Shown piece by piece: positions 17,679 to 26,641 of a DNA stretch of 32,237 nt. Every line of letters starts with the position of its first letter. Positions within the stretch are counted from its first letter, which is position 1. Where the stretch lies: assembly GCF_001571085.1 (NCBI RefSeq), contig NZ_BCTC01000074.1:1-32237 (forward strand), in the 5' to 3' direction. The position numbers were made by a program, and so were the translations under genes. Under the pieces are notes generated by a model. The model did not search any database and was not told the origin of the DNA. It saw only the letters and a program-made list of their open reading frames with translations. The DNA is from Azohydromonas lata NBRC 102462 (GTDB taxonomy: Bacteria > Pseudomonadota > Gammaproteobacteria > Burkholderiales > Burkholderiaceae_C).

Positions 17679-18047
17679 TCAGCCCTGCAGCAGCCGCTGC
17701 AGCTCGCCGCTGGCGAGGAGCTTGTCCAGGTCCTGCGCGCCGCCCACCATCTGGCCGCGGACGAACACCATGGGGAAGGTGGGCCAACCCGTCCACATCT
17801 TGAGCGCGTTGCGCCGGCGCCACTGGCTGAAGTAGCTGCCGTAATCCAGGTCGAAGTGCGCGATGCCGGCGCGGTCCAGCGCACGGCGTGCGCGCTTGGG
17901 GAAAGGGTTTTGCGCCATTCCGACCACCACCACGGGGTGAGCAGCCACCGCGCGCAGCACCTCCTGGACGACGTCGGCGTGCAACGAGGCCACCTGAGCG
18001 CGAATGGCGGGGTGCAGGCGGTCTTCTGAAAGGATGGAACGCGGCAT
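17679..18047 (-). CDS. Glutaredoxin-fold protein lacking all cysteines
   Basis: The 122-residue protein has the C-terminal half of a monothiol-type glutaredoxin: WPTFPMVFVRGQMVGGAQDLDKLLASGEL carries the TFP cis-proline (90-92) and the GG glutathione-binding turn (102-103). In a normal glutaredoxin VVVF-x-K is followed by the CxxC or CGFS site. Here the equivalent place reads GMAQNPFPKRA (43-53), and the whole protein has no cysteine. It cannot do thiol-disulfide chemistry or hold an Fe-S cluster through a cysteine. As there is no frameshift and the rest is well preserved, it is more likely a repurposed family member than a pseudogene. The ATG at 18047 is 70 bp from the divergent GST gene. 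Confidence 0.8.
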   Translation of the reverse strand: MPRSILSEDRLHPAIRAQVASLHADVVQEVLRAVAAHPVVVVGMAQNPFPKRARRALDRAGIAHFDLDYGSYFSQWRRRNALKMWTGWPTFPMVFVRGQMVGGAQDLDKLLASGELQRLLQG

Positions 18048-18117
18048 TGGGGCGACTCGAAGCGAAGGGCCGTAACAGCGGCTATCGTAAGCGCCCCCCT
18101 CGAACGAAGGAGATTGG

Positions 18118-18726
18118 ATGAAGCTGTACTACAGTCCCGGCGCCTGTTCACTCAGCCCGCACATCGTCCTGCACGAAGCCGGCCTGCCCTGCGAGCTGGT
18201 GCTGGCCAGCACCAAGTCGCACAAGCTGCAGGACGGCACCGACTACTACACCATCAACCCCAAGGGCTCCGTGCCGCTGCTGGAGCTCGACAGCGGCGAG
18301 CGCCTCACCGAAGGCCCGGCCATCGTCCAGTACCTGGCCGACCAGGTGCCCGACCGCAAGCTGGCGCCGCCTTTCGGCACCCTGGCCCGCTACCGGCTGA
18401 TGGAGTGGCTCAACTTCATCACCAGCGAGCTGCACAAGAGCTTCGGCGTCTTCTTCACGCCCGGCATGCCGGACGAAGCCAAGGAGATCCACCGCACCCG
18501 GCTGCGCCAGAAGCTGCAATGGGTGGACGGCCAGCTTGCCGGCAAGGCCTATCTCATGGGCGACGACTTCACCGTGGCCGACGCCTACCTGTTCACCGTC
18601 ACCAATTGGGCCGATTTCACCAAGGTGGAGATAGCCGACCTGGCCAACCTGCAGGCCTTCCGCCAGCGCATGCAGGAGCGTCCCAGCGTGCAGGCGGCGA
18701 TGAAGCACGAGGGCTTGATCAAGTAA
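18118..18726 (+). CDS. gstA: Glutathione S-transferase, beta class
   Basis: The 202-residue protein matches bacterial beta-class GSTs. MKLYYSPGACSLSPHIVLHEAG carries the characteristic cysteine C10, which forms a mixed disulfide with glutathione in this class. NPKGSVPLLEL with the cis-proline and LTEGPAIVQYLAD bind glutathione; the C-terminal helical domain includes FTVADAYLF. The ATG at 18118 is preceded by GAAGGAGA. It is divergent from the cysteine-free glutaredoxin gene, and the 70-bp spacer must hold both promoters. Confidence 0.93.
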   Translation: MKLYYSPGACSLSPHIVLHEAGLPCELVLASTKSHKLQDGTDYYTINPKGSVPLLELDSGERLTEGPAIVQYLADQVPDRKLAPPFGTLARYRLMEWLNFITSELHKSFGVFFTPGMPDEAKEIHRTRLRQKLQWVDGQLAGKAYLMGDDFTVADAYLFTVTNWADFTKVEIADLANLQAFRQRMQERPSVQAAMKHEGLIK

Positions 18727-18761
18727 GCCCGCGCGGGCGGCCCGGCGAGCCCGTGCCGCCC
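18727..18761. terminator. GC-rich hairpins between convergent GST and yejF genes
   Basis: GGGCGGC (18735-18741) pairs with GCCGCCC (18755-18761), and a shorter GCCCG-CG-CGGGC hairpin spans 18727-18738. No good T-run follows. It occupies nearly the whole 42-bp spacer between convergent genes and may serve both directions. Confidence 0.35.
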
Positions 18762-18768
18762 TTGTCCG

Positions 18769-20382
18769 CTACGCCAGCCGCGCCGCCGCCAGCAGCTCCT
18801 GCGTGTAAGGCTGGCGCGGCGCGCTGAAGAGGGACTCCGCCTCGCCCTGCTCCACCATCTCGCCCTGGCGCATCACGACCACGCGGTGCGACATGGCACG
18901 CACCACGGCCAGGTCGTGGCTGATGAACACATAGCTCATGCCATAGCGCTGCTGTAGTTGTGCCAGCAACGACAGCACCTGCTGCTGCACCGACACGTCC
19001 AGCGCCGAGGTCGGCTCGTCCAGCACCAGCAGCTCCGGCTCCAGCACCACCGCGCGCGCAATGGCGATGCGCTGGCGCTGCCCGCCGCTGAACTCGTGCG
19101 GGTAGCGCTGCAGCACGTCGGCCACGCCGTGGCGCTCGCTCAGGCCCACCTCGTCCAGCATCTTCAGCACACGCTCCTCGCGCTGGCCGCGGCTGAGCTG
19201 CGGCTGGTGCAGTGCAAGGCCCTCGTCCACGATCTGGCCCACGGTCATGCGCGGGCTCAGGGAGCCGAACGGGTCCTGGAAGACCACCTGCATGCGCCGG
19301 CGCATGGCGCGGAGCGCATCGCGGCCCGCGTCGTCGATGCGCTGCTCGCCCAAGCGCACCTGCCCGCCCGCGATGGGCTGCAGCGCCAGCAGCGCCATGC
19401 CCAGCGTCGTCTTGCCGGAGCCGGACTCGCCCACGATGCCCAGCGTCTCGCCGCGCCTGAGCTCCAGCGTGGCGGCCTTCACCGCCTCGAAGGGCGGCAG
19501 CTTGCGGAACCACGAGCCCTTGCGCGCAAAGTGCACGCGCACGTCCTGCGCCTGCAGCAGCGCGGGCGCGTCCGGCGGCACGGGCATCACCACGCGGCGC
19601 GGGCGGCTGCCCAGCAGCTTGCGGGTGTAGGCGTGCTGCGGGTCGGCGAAGACGGCGGCGGTGTCGCCGGACTCCACCAGGCGGCCGCGCTCCATCACGC
19701 CCACGCGGTGCGTGAAGCGGCGCACCAGGTTGAGGTCGTGCGTGATGAACAGCAGCGCCATGCCCATTTCGGCCTGCAGCTCGTCCAGCAGGGCCAGGAT
19801 CTGCGCCTGGATGGTCACGTCCAGCGCCGTGGTGGGCTCGTCGGCGATGAGCAGCTTGGGCTTGCAGGCGAGCGCCATGGCGATCATGGCGCGCTGGCGC
19901 TGGCCGCCGGAGAGCTCGTGCGGAAAGGCGTCCACCCGCCGCTGCGGCTCGGGGATGCCGGTGCGCTCCAGCAGCTCTATGGCGCGGGCCCGCGCCGCGT
20001 TGGGCCGCAGCGCCTCGTGCAGCTCCAGCACCTCGGCGATCTGGTTGCCCACGCTGTAGAGCGGGTTCAGCGCCGTCATGGGCTCCTGGAAGATCATGCC
20101 GATGTCGCGCCCACGCAAGGCCCGCATGCGCCGCTCGCTCAGGGCCACCAGGTCTTCGCCGCCGAAGCGGATCGCCCCGCGGGTCTGCGCCCCATCCACC
20201 AGCCGCAGCACCGACAGCGCGGTGATGGATTTGCCACTCCCCGACTCTCCCACCAGCGCGAACTTTTCGCGCGGGCGGACCTGGAAGCTCACGTCGTTGA
20301 CCACCGCGTGGTCGCCGAACCGCACCGTCAGGTGCTGCACATCCAGCAGGGCTGGCGTTGCCTTCACGTCGTCCATGCTCAT
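18769..20382 (-). CDS. yejF: Peptide ABC transporter, fused double ATPase YejF
   Basis: The 537-residue protein contains two complete ATP-binding cassettes, as expected of YejF, where a DppD-like and a DppF-like subunit are fused. The first has Walker A GESGSGKS (45-52), LSGGQRQR and LLIADEPTTALD. The second has GESGSGKT, FSGGQRQR and LLVLDEPTSALD, each followed by the histidine switch (FITHD, FISHD). It powers the YejB-YejE permease. The ATG at 20382 overlaps the yejE stop codon as ATGA. It is the last gene of the yejABEF operon. Confidence 0.95.
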   Translation of the reverse strand: MSMDDVKATPALLDVQHLTVRFGDHAVVNDVSFQVRPREKFALVGESGSGKSITALSVLRLVDGAQTRGAIRFGGEDLVALSERRMRALRGRDIGMIFQEPMTALNPLYSVGNQIAEVLELHEALRPNAARARAIELLERTGIPEPQRRVDAFPHELSGGQRQRAMIAMALACKPKLLIADEPTTALDVTIQAQILALLDELQAEMGMALLFITHDLNLVRRFTHRVGVMERGRLVESGDTAAVFADPQHAYTRKLLGSRPRRVVMPVPPDAPALLQAQDVRVHFARKGSWFRKLPPFEAVKAATLELRRGETLGIVGESGSGKTTLGMALLALQPIAGGQVRLGEQRIDDAGRDALRAMRRRMQVVFQDPFGSLSPRMTVGQIVDEGLALHQPQLSRGQREERVLKMLDEVGLSERHGVADVLQRYPHEFSGGQRQRIAIARAVVLEPELLVLDEPTSALDVSVQQQVLSLLAQLQQRYGMSYVFISHDLAVVRAMSHRVVVMRQGEMVEQGEAESLFSAPRQPYTQELLAAARLA

Positions 20383-21530
20383 GACTTGCGGGTGTCGAAG
20401 GCGTCGCGCAGCGCGTCGCCGATGAAGGTCAGCAGCAGCATCGTGATCACGAGCAGCACGAAGGTCGGGACGATGATCCACCAGGCATCCAGGTTGGCCT
20501 TGCCCTGGTTGAGCAGCTCACCCAGCGAGGGCACCGTGCGCGGCACGCCCAGGCCCAGGAAGTCCAGTGAGGTCAGCGACAGGATGGCGCCGCTCATGCG
20601 GAAGGGCAAAAACGTGATCACCGGCGTGAGCGAGTTGGGCAGCACGTGGCGGAAGATGATCTGCCGGTTCGAGAGGCCCAGCGCCCGCGCCGCCTTCACG
20701 TAGTCCAGCGAGCGGTTGCGCAGGAACTCCGCGCGCACGTAGTCCGACAGCCCCATCCAGCCCCACAGCGACAGCAGGACGAGCAGCAGCAGCAGCGAGG
20801 GCTCGAAGATGGAGGCGAAGATGATCAACAGGTACAGCTCCGGCACCGCGCCCCAGACCTCTATGACGCGCTGCATGGTGAGGTCGAGCTTGCCGCCGAA
20901 GTAGCCCTGCAGCGCGCCGGCCAGCACGCCCAGCACGGTGCCCACGGCAGTGAGCGCCAGGCCGAACCAGATGCTCACCCGGAAGCCGTAAAGCAGCCGC
21001 GCCACCATGTCGCGCCCCTGGCTGTCCGTCCCCAGCAGGTTGATCCCCCCCGGTGGCGCGGGGTCGGGCTCCTTCGAGAAGTAGTCCGTGGACGAGGCCG
21101 AGTGCGGGTTGAGCGTGCCCAGCCGCCAGTTGCCGGGCTTGTCGAACTGCGCGGCGATGAAGGGGTCCTTCCAGTCCGTGGGCGTGGCGAAGTCGCCGCC
21201 CAACGCGTCTTCCGGCGGGTTGCTCACCACGGGGAAGAACCAGCGGCCCTCGTAGCGCGCCACCAGCGGGCGGTCGTTGCTCACGAACTCGGCCAGCGTG
21301 GAGAACACCAGCATGGCGATGAACACCCACAGCGACACGTAGCCCAGGCGGTTGCGCTTGAAACGGGCCCAGGCGCGCTGGTTGGGCGAGCGCCGGGCAC
21401 CGGCCGCGATGGGCGCGAGCACCGCGGCATCGGCCGCCGCGCCCGCGGGCGGCTGGGCCATCAGGTCCACGGGGCGATCGCTGCCCTGGGCGGCGGCGGG
21501 GGTGGCGGGAAGAATGGGTTGGGAGCTCAT
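20379..21530 (-). CDS. yejE: Peptide ABC transporter permease YejE
   Basis: The 383-residue inner-membrane protein belongs to the DppC-like permeases. A 45-residue, Ala/Pro-rich cytoplasmic N-terminus precedes SPNQRAWARFKRNRLGYVSL, the first helix and a periplasmic stretch. The GTDSQGRDMVARLLYGFRVS motif follows, then the transmembrane core with the EAA-loop region YVKAARALGLSNRQIIFRHVLPN. It pairs with YejB. The gene ends 4 nt into yejF and begins 10 nt after yejB. Confidence 0.95.
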   Translation of the reverse strand: MSSQPILPATPAAAQGSDRPVDLMAQPPAGAAADAAVLAPIAAGARRSPNQRAWARFKRNRLGYVSLWVFIAMLVFSTLAEFVSNDRPLVARYEGRWFFPVVSNPPEDALGGDFATPTDWKDPFIAAQFDKPGNWRLGTLNPHSASSTDYFSKEPDPAPPGGINLLGTDSQGRDMVARLLYGFRVSIWFGLALTAVGTVLGVLAGALQGYFGGKLDLTMQRVIEVWGAVPELYLLIIFASIFEPSLLLLLVLLSLWGWMGLSDYVRAEFLRNRSLDYVKAARALGLSNRQIIFRHVLPNSLTPVITFLPFRMSGAILSLTSLDFLGLGVPRTVPSLGELLNQGKANLDAWWIIVPTFVLLVITMLLLTFIGDALRDAFDTRKS

Positions 21531-21540
21531 GCCGCGCGCC

Positions 21541-22578
21541 TCACTTGCCCACGCTGCCGAACTGCACGCGCGGATCGACCACCACGTACATCAGGTCCGA
21601 GATCAGCTTCACCACCAGGCCGATGAGCGTGAAGAGGTAGAGCGAGCCCAGCACCACCGGGTAGTCGCGCCGCACCACGGACTCATAGGCCAGCAGGCCC
21701 AGCCCATCCAGCGAGAACAGCGTTTCGATGAGCACCGAGCCCGCGAAGAAGGCGCCGATGAAAGCCGCCGGGAAGCCCGTGACCAGCGGGATGAGCGCGT
21801 TGCGGAAGATGTGCTTGTAGAGCACGCGGCGCTGCGACAGGCCCTTGGCCCGCGCCACCAGCACGTACTGCTTGCGCATCTCCTCGACGAAGGTGTTCTT
21901 GGTCAGCATGGTCATGACGGCGAAGCTGCCGATCACCAGGCAGATCAGCGGCAGCGTCAGGTGCCAGAAGTAGTCGGCGATGCGCGCCGGCCAGGTGAGC
22001 TCCTCCCAGTTGTCCGAGGTCAGCCCGCGCAGCGGGAACACCTCGAAGAAGGTGCCGCCGGCAAACAGGACGATGAGCAGCACGCCCAGCACGAAGCCCG
22101 GGATCGCGTAGCCCACCAGCACCGCCATGGTGGTCAGCGCATCGAAGCGCGTGCCCTCGCGCACCGCCTTGGCCACGCCCAGCGGGATGGAGATCAGGTA
22201 GGAGATGAAGAAGGTCCACAGCCCAAGCGACACGGAGACGGGCAGCTTCTCCTTGATGAGCTGCCACACGTCCTTGTTCTGCAGAAAGCTCTTGCCCAGG
22301 TCGAAGCGCGCGAACTGGCCCAGCATCTCGAAGTAGCGCACGTGCGCGGGCTTGTCGAAGCCGTAGAGCTTCTTGAGCTCGGCGAGCTGCTTGGCGTCGC
22401 TGTCGCGCCCGGCCTTGTAGACGTCGCTGTCGCCGCCCTTTTGCGTGGCGCGCGCCTCGGCCAGGAGCTGCTCCACCGGCCCGCCGGGGACGAACTGGAT
22501 GACGGCGAAGGTGATGGTGAGCGCCCCCAGCAGCGTGGGGATCATCAGCAGCAGCCGCTTGAAGATGTAGCCGAGCAT
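21541..22578 (-). CDS. yejB: Peptide ABC transporter permease YejB
   Basis: The 345-residue protein is a DppB-like permease with the typical start MLGYIFKRLLLMIPTLLGA, the FVPGGPVEQLL segment, and the EAA-loop VLVARAKGLSQRRVLYKHIFRNALIP. Several hydrophobic helices follow, ending in DLMYVVVDPRVQF. Its ATG directly follows the yejA stop codon with no spacer, which indicates strong coupling. With YejE it forms the translocation pore for oligopeptides. Confidence 0.95.
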   Translation of the reverse strand: MLGYIFKRLLLMIPTLLGALTITFAVIQFVPGGPVEQLLAEARATQKGGDSDVYKAGRDSDAKQLAELKKLYGFDKPAHVRYFEMLGQFARFDLGKSFLQNKDVWQLIKEKLPVSVSLGLWTFFISYLISIPLGVAKAVREGTRFDALTTMAVLVGYAIPGFVLGVLLIVLFAGGTFFEVFPLRGLTSDNWEELTWPARIADYFWHLTLPLICLVIGSFAVMTMLTKNTFVEEMRKQYVLVARAKGLSQRRVLYKHIFRNALIPLVTGFPAAFIGAFFAGSVLIETLFSLDGLGLLAYESVVRRDYPVVLGSLYLFTLIGLVVKLISDLMYVVVDPRVQFGSVGK

Positions 22579-24573
22579 TCAGGCCTGCTCCTTGTTCCTG
22601 TCCTTGATCCACCAGCACATGACCGGCCAGGCGCTGTTCTCGCCGGCCGTGTCTATGCCGAAGTACAGCGGCTGCTTGGCCGGGATGCCGAAGCGGTTCC
22701 AGTACGAGGCCCGCTCGGCCGAGACGTACACGTCCGGCACCTGCCAGTGGTTCCACATCACGATGCGGTCCATGGCCCGGCAGCAGTCGCGCAGCTCGGC
22801 CAGGGTCTGCACCTTGGACATGACGGCCAGGATGTGGTCCAGCGCCGGGCTCTTGATGCCGCGGAAGTTGCCGTTGCCCTTCTCGTCCGCCGCCTGCGAG
22901 CCGTAGCTGGTGATGTAGCTGGCGGCGTTGGGCAGGGTGAACTTGCCTTCGACGATGGTGATGACGTCGAAGTCGTAGTTCTCCAGCCGGTTGCGGTAGA
23001 GCGCGAAGTCCACGTTGCGCTCCTTGAGCGTGATGCCCAGCTTCTCGCAGTTCTTCTGCCAGTCCGAGATGCGCCCGCCCGTCTCGCCCGGGTTGAGGTA
23101 TTCCAGCTCCAGCGCGCGCCCCTGCGCGTTGCGCAGCAGGCCGTCGCCATCGAGCTTCCAGCCCGCGTCCTCCAGCAGCGCACGCGCCTTGAGCAGGTTG
23201 CGGCGCAAGTCCGCCGCGCCGCCGGCGGTGCTGGGCGGGCGAAAGGCCGGGCCGAACACTTCCGGCGGCAGCGCCTTGCGGTAGGGCTCCAGCAGCTTCA
23301 ATTCGCCCGCGGAGGGCAGCCCCTCGGCCGCGAACTCCGAGTTGTTGAACACGCTGTAGGCGCGCTTGAGCAGGCCGAAGCGGTTGATGCGCTCGAAGTC
23401 GTAGGCCAGGGCGATGGCCTCGCGCACGCGCCGGTCGCTCAGCAGCTCGCGCCGGGTGTTGAACTGGTGGCTTTGCAGGCCCTGGCCAGTGGCGGTCTCG
23501 AAGTCGTTCTTGACGATGCGCCCGTCGTCCCACTTCGGCCCCTTGTGCTGGCGCGCCCAGGCGCGCGAGCTGTACTCCTTGTGGATGTCGTACTCGCCGG
23601 TCTTGAAGGCCTCGAACGCCACCGAGCCGTCCTTGTACATGCGGTAGACCACGCGGTCGAAGTTGAACCAGCCGCGCCGCGTGGGGTGCTCCTTGGCCCA
23701 ATAGTCCGGGTTGCGCTTGAACTCGATGCGCCGGCCCATGTCCACGCGGTCGATGACGTAGGCGCCGGTGGTGATGGGGTACTCGCCCACGACCTGATCG
23801 AAGGGTTTCACCTTGCCGTCCGCGCCCAGGCCCCACTTGCGCGAGAACACGGGCAGGCCGCCGACGAGGAAGACGGTGTCCAGGCTGCGGTCCTTGATGC
23901 CGAAGCGCACCGTGCGCTCGTCCAGCACCGTCACGGGCCCGGCCGGGGCGTAGGTCTGCACCAGTGCGGGCGAGGCCTGCTTGCTGGTCAGGCGCTCGAA
24001 GCTGAACTTCACGTCCTCGGCCGTCACGGGGTCGCCGTTCCAGAAGCGCGCGCGCGGGTCGAGCCGGAAGGTGATGCTGGACTTGTCCGGCGCCACGATG
24101 AAGCGCTCGGCCAGCAGCCCGTACATGGTCTGCGGCTCGTCGTCCGCGCCGGTGCACAGGCTCTCGAACATGTAGATCGACACCCCCGCCGGCGCGTTGC
24201 CGCGCACCGTGAAGGGGTTGAACTTGTCGAAGCTGGTGCGCCGGTCCGGGTTGCGCAGCTTCAGCACGCCGCCCTTGGGCGCGTCCGGCCGCACGTACTC
24301 GAAGCTGGTGAAGTTTTCCGGGTACTTGGGCTCGCCGAAGGTGGCCAGGGCGTGCACCCAGCGTCCGCCCTCGGCGGCGGCGCCTTCGGCGTCCGGCGGC
24401 GCGGCGCCGTTGGCGCCCTGGGCGTTGGAGGGGCCGGACACCGGCGCGGCGGCGGCGCGGGAGGAGGCCATGGCGGCCAGCGCCGGCCAGGCCGGCCACA
24501 GGCTGGAGGACAGCAGCAGCGCCGCGGCGCGGCGCCGGTCACGCCGCGGCGGCGCGGCAGGTTTATCGGGCAT
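22579..24573 (-). CDS. yejA: Peptide-binding periplasmic protein YejA
   Basis: The 664-residue solute-binding protein (SBP family 5) should feed peptides to YejBEF in the periplasm. The N-terminus has an Arg-rich segment (RRDRRR) followed by a short hydrophobic Ala/Leu stretch ending near ALAAMA, consistent with a signal peptide. The mature part contains GEPKYPENFTSFEYVRPDAPKGG, the MYGLLAERF segment and FRLDPRARFWNGDPVTAEDVKFSFE, all typical of YejA. The ATG at 24573 is preferred because the signal peptide starts there; the frame is open for 42 codons more. No strong ribosome-binding site is visible. In enterics YejABEF takes up microcin C and antimicrobial peptides; the natural substrate here is unknown. 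Confidence 0.93.
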   Translation of the reverse strand: MPDKPAAPPRRDRRRAAALLLSSSLWPAWPALAAMASSRAAAAPVSGPSNAQGANGAAPPDAEGAAAEGGRWVHALATFGEPKYPENFTSFEYVRPDAPKGGVLKLRNPDRRTSFDKFNPFTVRGNAPAGVSIYMFESLCTGADDEPQTMYGLLAERFIVAPDKSSITFRLDPRARFWNGDPVTAEDVKFSFERLTSKQASPALVQTYAPAGPVTVLDERTVRFGIKDRSLDTVFLVGGLPVFSRKWGLGADGKVKPFDQVVGEYPITTGAYVIDRVDMGRRIEFKRNPDYWAKEHPTRRGWFNFDRVVYRMYKDGSVAFEAFKTGEYDIHKEYSSRAWARQHKGPKWDDGRIVKNDFETATGQGLQSHQFNTRRELLSDRRVREAIALAYDFERINRFGLLKRAYSVFNNSEFAAEGLPSAGELKLLEPYRKALPPEVFGPAFRPPSTAGGAADLRRNLLKARALLEDAGWKLDGDGLLRNAQGRALELEYLNPGETGGRISDWQKNCEKLGITLKERNVDFALYRNRLENYDFDVITIVEGKFTLPNAASYITSYGSQAADEKGNGNFRGIKSPALDHILAVMSKVQTLAELRDCCRAMDRIVMWNHWQVPDVYVSAERASYWNRFGIPAKQPLYFGIDTAGENSAWPVMCWWIKDRNKEQA

Positions 24574-24794
24574 CGTTGTCAACGGTCGGACCCGTGGGTC
24601 CGGGGGGTTGGATGAGGCGCGCTGATCATGCGCGAAATGGCGCGCCGGCGGCAATGCGCGGACCTGGACCCCTGAAGTGGCCGGGCATGCCGGCTGCAAT
24701 GGGAACGCCCGCCCGACCGCGCACTCGAAACGTCTTTTGCGCGGGCGCCGCGCCGCCCTGGCTCACTTCAAAAATCCGCCGGAGAACCCCCGTG

Positions 24795-25562
24795 ATGGAA
24801 CTGCTCACCGACCCTCAAGCCTGGATCGCCTTCTTCACGCTCACCGCGCTGGAGCTGGTGCTGGGCATAGACAACATCATCTTCATCTCCATCCTGGTCG
24901 ATAAGCTGCCCGCCGAGCGGCGCGAGTTCGCCCGGCGCCTGGGCTTGTTCATGGCCATGTTCATGCGCATCGGCCTGCTGCTGCTGCTGTCGTGGATCGT
25001 TGGGCTGGTGGAGCCGCTGTTCACGGTGCTCAACCAGGAGATCTCGGGGCGCGACCTCATCCTCATCCTGGGCGGCCTGTTCCTGATCTGGAAGAGCACG
25101 GGCGAGATCCACCAGTCCTTTGCCGGCGAGGAGGAGCATGCCTCCAAGGCCGTGGCCGCCAGCTTCAGCGGCGTGATCCTGCAGATCATGGTGATCGACC
25201 TGGTGTTCTCGCTGGACTCCATCATCACCGCGGTGGGCATGGTGGACGAGGTGGCGGTGATGATTGCCGCCGTCGTCGCCTCGGTGGGGATGATGATGGT
25301 CTTCGCCGGGCCGATCGGCCGCTTCGTGTCGGAGCACCCGACCATCAAGATGCTGGCGCTGTCCTTCCTGGTGGCCGTGGGCGTGGTGCTGCTGGCCGAC
25401 GGCTTCGGCCACCACGTGCCCAAGGGCTACATCTACTTCGCGATGTTCTTCTCGCTGGTGGTGGAGATGCTCAACATCCGGCTGCGCAAGCGCACCGACC
25501 GGCCCGCGGCGCTGCAGCAGGCGCCCCACGCGCACGGCGGCCCGGCCCACCCGCCGCGCTGA
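24795..25562 (+). CDS. TerC family integral membrane protein
   Basis: The 255-residue protein fits the TerC family (YgjT/YoaE-like). Hydrophobic helices alternate with signature acidic positions: LELVLGIDNIIFISIL near the N-terminus and VIDLVFSLDSIITAVGM in the second half, followed by LADGFGHHVPKGYIYFAM. A charged, His- and Pro-rich tail ends the protein. Relatives are linked to tellurite resistance and to manganese export for exported metalloproteins. A GTG one codon earlier (24792) would have better spacing to GGAG and is an equally possible start. It is divergent from yejA and ends in a strong terminator. Confidence 0.92.
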   Translation: MELLTDPQAWIAFFTLTALELVLGIDNIIFISILVDKLPAERREFARRLGLFMAMFMRIGLLLLLSWIVGLVEPLFTVLNQEISGRDLILILGGLFLIWKSTGEIHQSFAGEEEHASKAVAASFSGVILQIMVIDLVFSLDSIITAVGMVDEVAVMIAAVVASVGMMMVFAGPIGRFVSEHPTIKMLALSFLVAVGVVLLADGFGHHVPKGYIYFAMFFSLVVEMLNIRLRKRTDRPAALQQAPHAHGGPAHPPR

Positions 25563-25580
25563 GCCCTGCCCTGCGCTGCC

Positions 25581-25604
25581 AAGGCCGCCTGCGGGCGGCC
25601 TTTT
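25581..25604 (+). terminator. Rho-independent terminator of the terC-family gene
   Basis: GGCCGCC (25583-25589), loop TGCG, GGCGGCC (25594-25600), then TTTT. Flanking AA extends the stem into the T-run. The core hairpin equals that of the argC terminator. Confidence 0.88.
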
Positions 25605-25673
25605 CGTTTCATGGAACCCGGCATGCACACGCGTGCAATGCCAAGGCCTTGCGCGGCACCTACAGTGACCCGC

Positions 25674-26549
25674 ATGGACACCAACACCGCCACCCCCGAC
25701 CTCGTCCGCCACCCGCGCCACGTCGAGCGCGTGCTCGCCGGCACCCCGACCAGCGACGGTGCGGGCGTGAAGCTCACCCGCGTGCTGACGCAGCCGCTGC
25801 AGCGCCGGCTGGACCCCTTCCTGATGCTGGACGCCTTCGGCACCGACAACCCCGACGACTACATCGCCGGCTTCCCCGACCACCCGCACCGCGGCTTCGA
25901 GACCGTGACCTACATGATTGCCGGGCGCCTGCGCCACCGCGACAGCGCCGGCCACGAGGGCCTGCTGGAAAACGGCGGCGTGCAGTGGATGACGGCCGGC
26001 CGCGGCCTGGTGCACAGCGAGCTGCCCGAGCAGCAGGAAGGCCGCATGGAAGGTTTTCAGCTCTGGCTGAACCTGCCGTCGGACCAGAAGCTGTGCGAGC
26101 CGGGCTACCGGGACATCGCCTCCGGGCAGATCCCCGAGCTCCAGACGGCCGAGGGCGTGCGCGTGCGCGTCATCGCCGGCACCAGCCACGGCGTGGCCGG
26201 CGCCGTGCAGCGCGAGCGCACCGAGCCGCTGTACCTGGACCTGCACCTGCCCGCGGGCGCTGCCTTCGAGCAGGCCCTGCCGGCCGCGCACAACGCCTTC
26301 ATCTACGTCTACCGCGGTGCGCTGGACGTGGCGGACACGCCGGTGGCCGTGCAGCGCATGGCCCTCTTGCGCAACGACGCGGGCAGCGACGGCGTGCGCA
26401 TGCGTGCCGGCGCCGAGGGCGCGCGGGCGCTGCTGATCGCCGGGCAGCCGCTCAACGAGCCCATCGCGCAGTACGGGCCCTTCGTCATGAACAGCAACGA
26501 ACAGATTTTTCAGGCCGTGGAGGATTTCCGCGCAGGCCGGTTCGTCTAG
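25674..26549 (+). CDS. Pirin family protein
   Basis: The 291-residue bicupin carries the metal-binding residues of pirins: H70 and H72 in FPDHPHRGFET, and the later His-Glu pair in GRGLVHSELPEQ. The C-terminal pirin domain includes YLDLHLPAGAAFEQALP and the end motif PIAQYGPFVMNSNEQIFQAVEDF. Pirins bind iron and some act as quercetinases or redox-sensitive regulators; the role here is not known. The ATG at 25674 is chosen by comparison with family N-termini; an open frame runs 21 codons further upstream into the terminator region. Confidence 0.93.
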   Translation: MDTNTATPDLVRHPRHVERVLAGTPTSDGAGVKLTRVLTQPLQRRLDPFLMLDAFGTDNPDDYIAGFPDHPHRGFETVTYMIAGRLRHRDSAGHEGLLENGGVQWMTAGRGLVHSELPEQQEGRMEGFQLWLNLPSDQKLCEPGYRDIASGQIPELQTAEGVRVRVIAGTSHGVAGAVQRERTEPLYLDLHLPAGAAFEQALPAAHNAFIYVYRGALDVADTPVAVQRMALLRNDAGSDGVRMRAGAEGARALLIAGQPLNEPIAQYGPFVMNSNEQIFQAVEDFRAGRFV

Positions 26550-26641
26550 GGGGAATCCCGAAGTTTTGCGGCGCGCGCGGCGGGGGTGTCCCTTAAGCTC
26601 GCGCCGCCTTGTATCCCTTCCGCGCGGGCCGCGCGGCTGCC

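Noticed and set aside
21352-24615. 1087-codon plus-strand open frame opposite yejE, yejB and yejA
   Set aside because: It lies antisense to three well-identified transporter genes; the translation is rich in His, Gln, Arg and Val with no domain pattern.
24574-24794. yybP-ykoY manganese riboswitch upstream of the TerC-family gene
   Set aside because: Such riboswitches often precede TerC genes, so I looked, but the conserved loop sequences are not present in this 221-bp leader.
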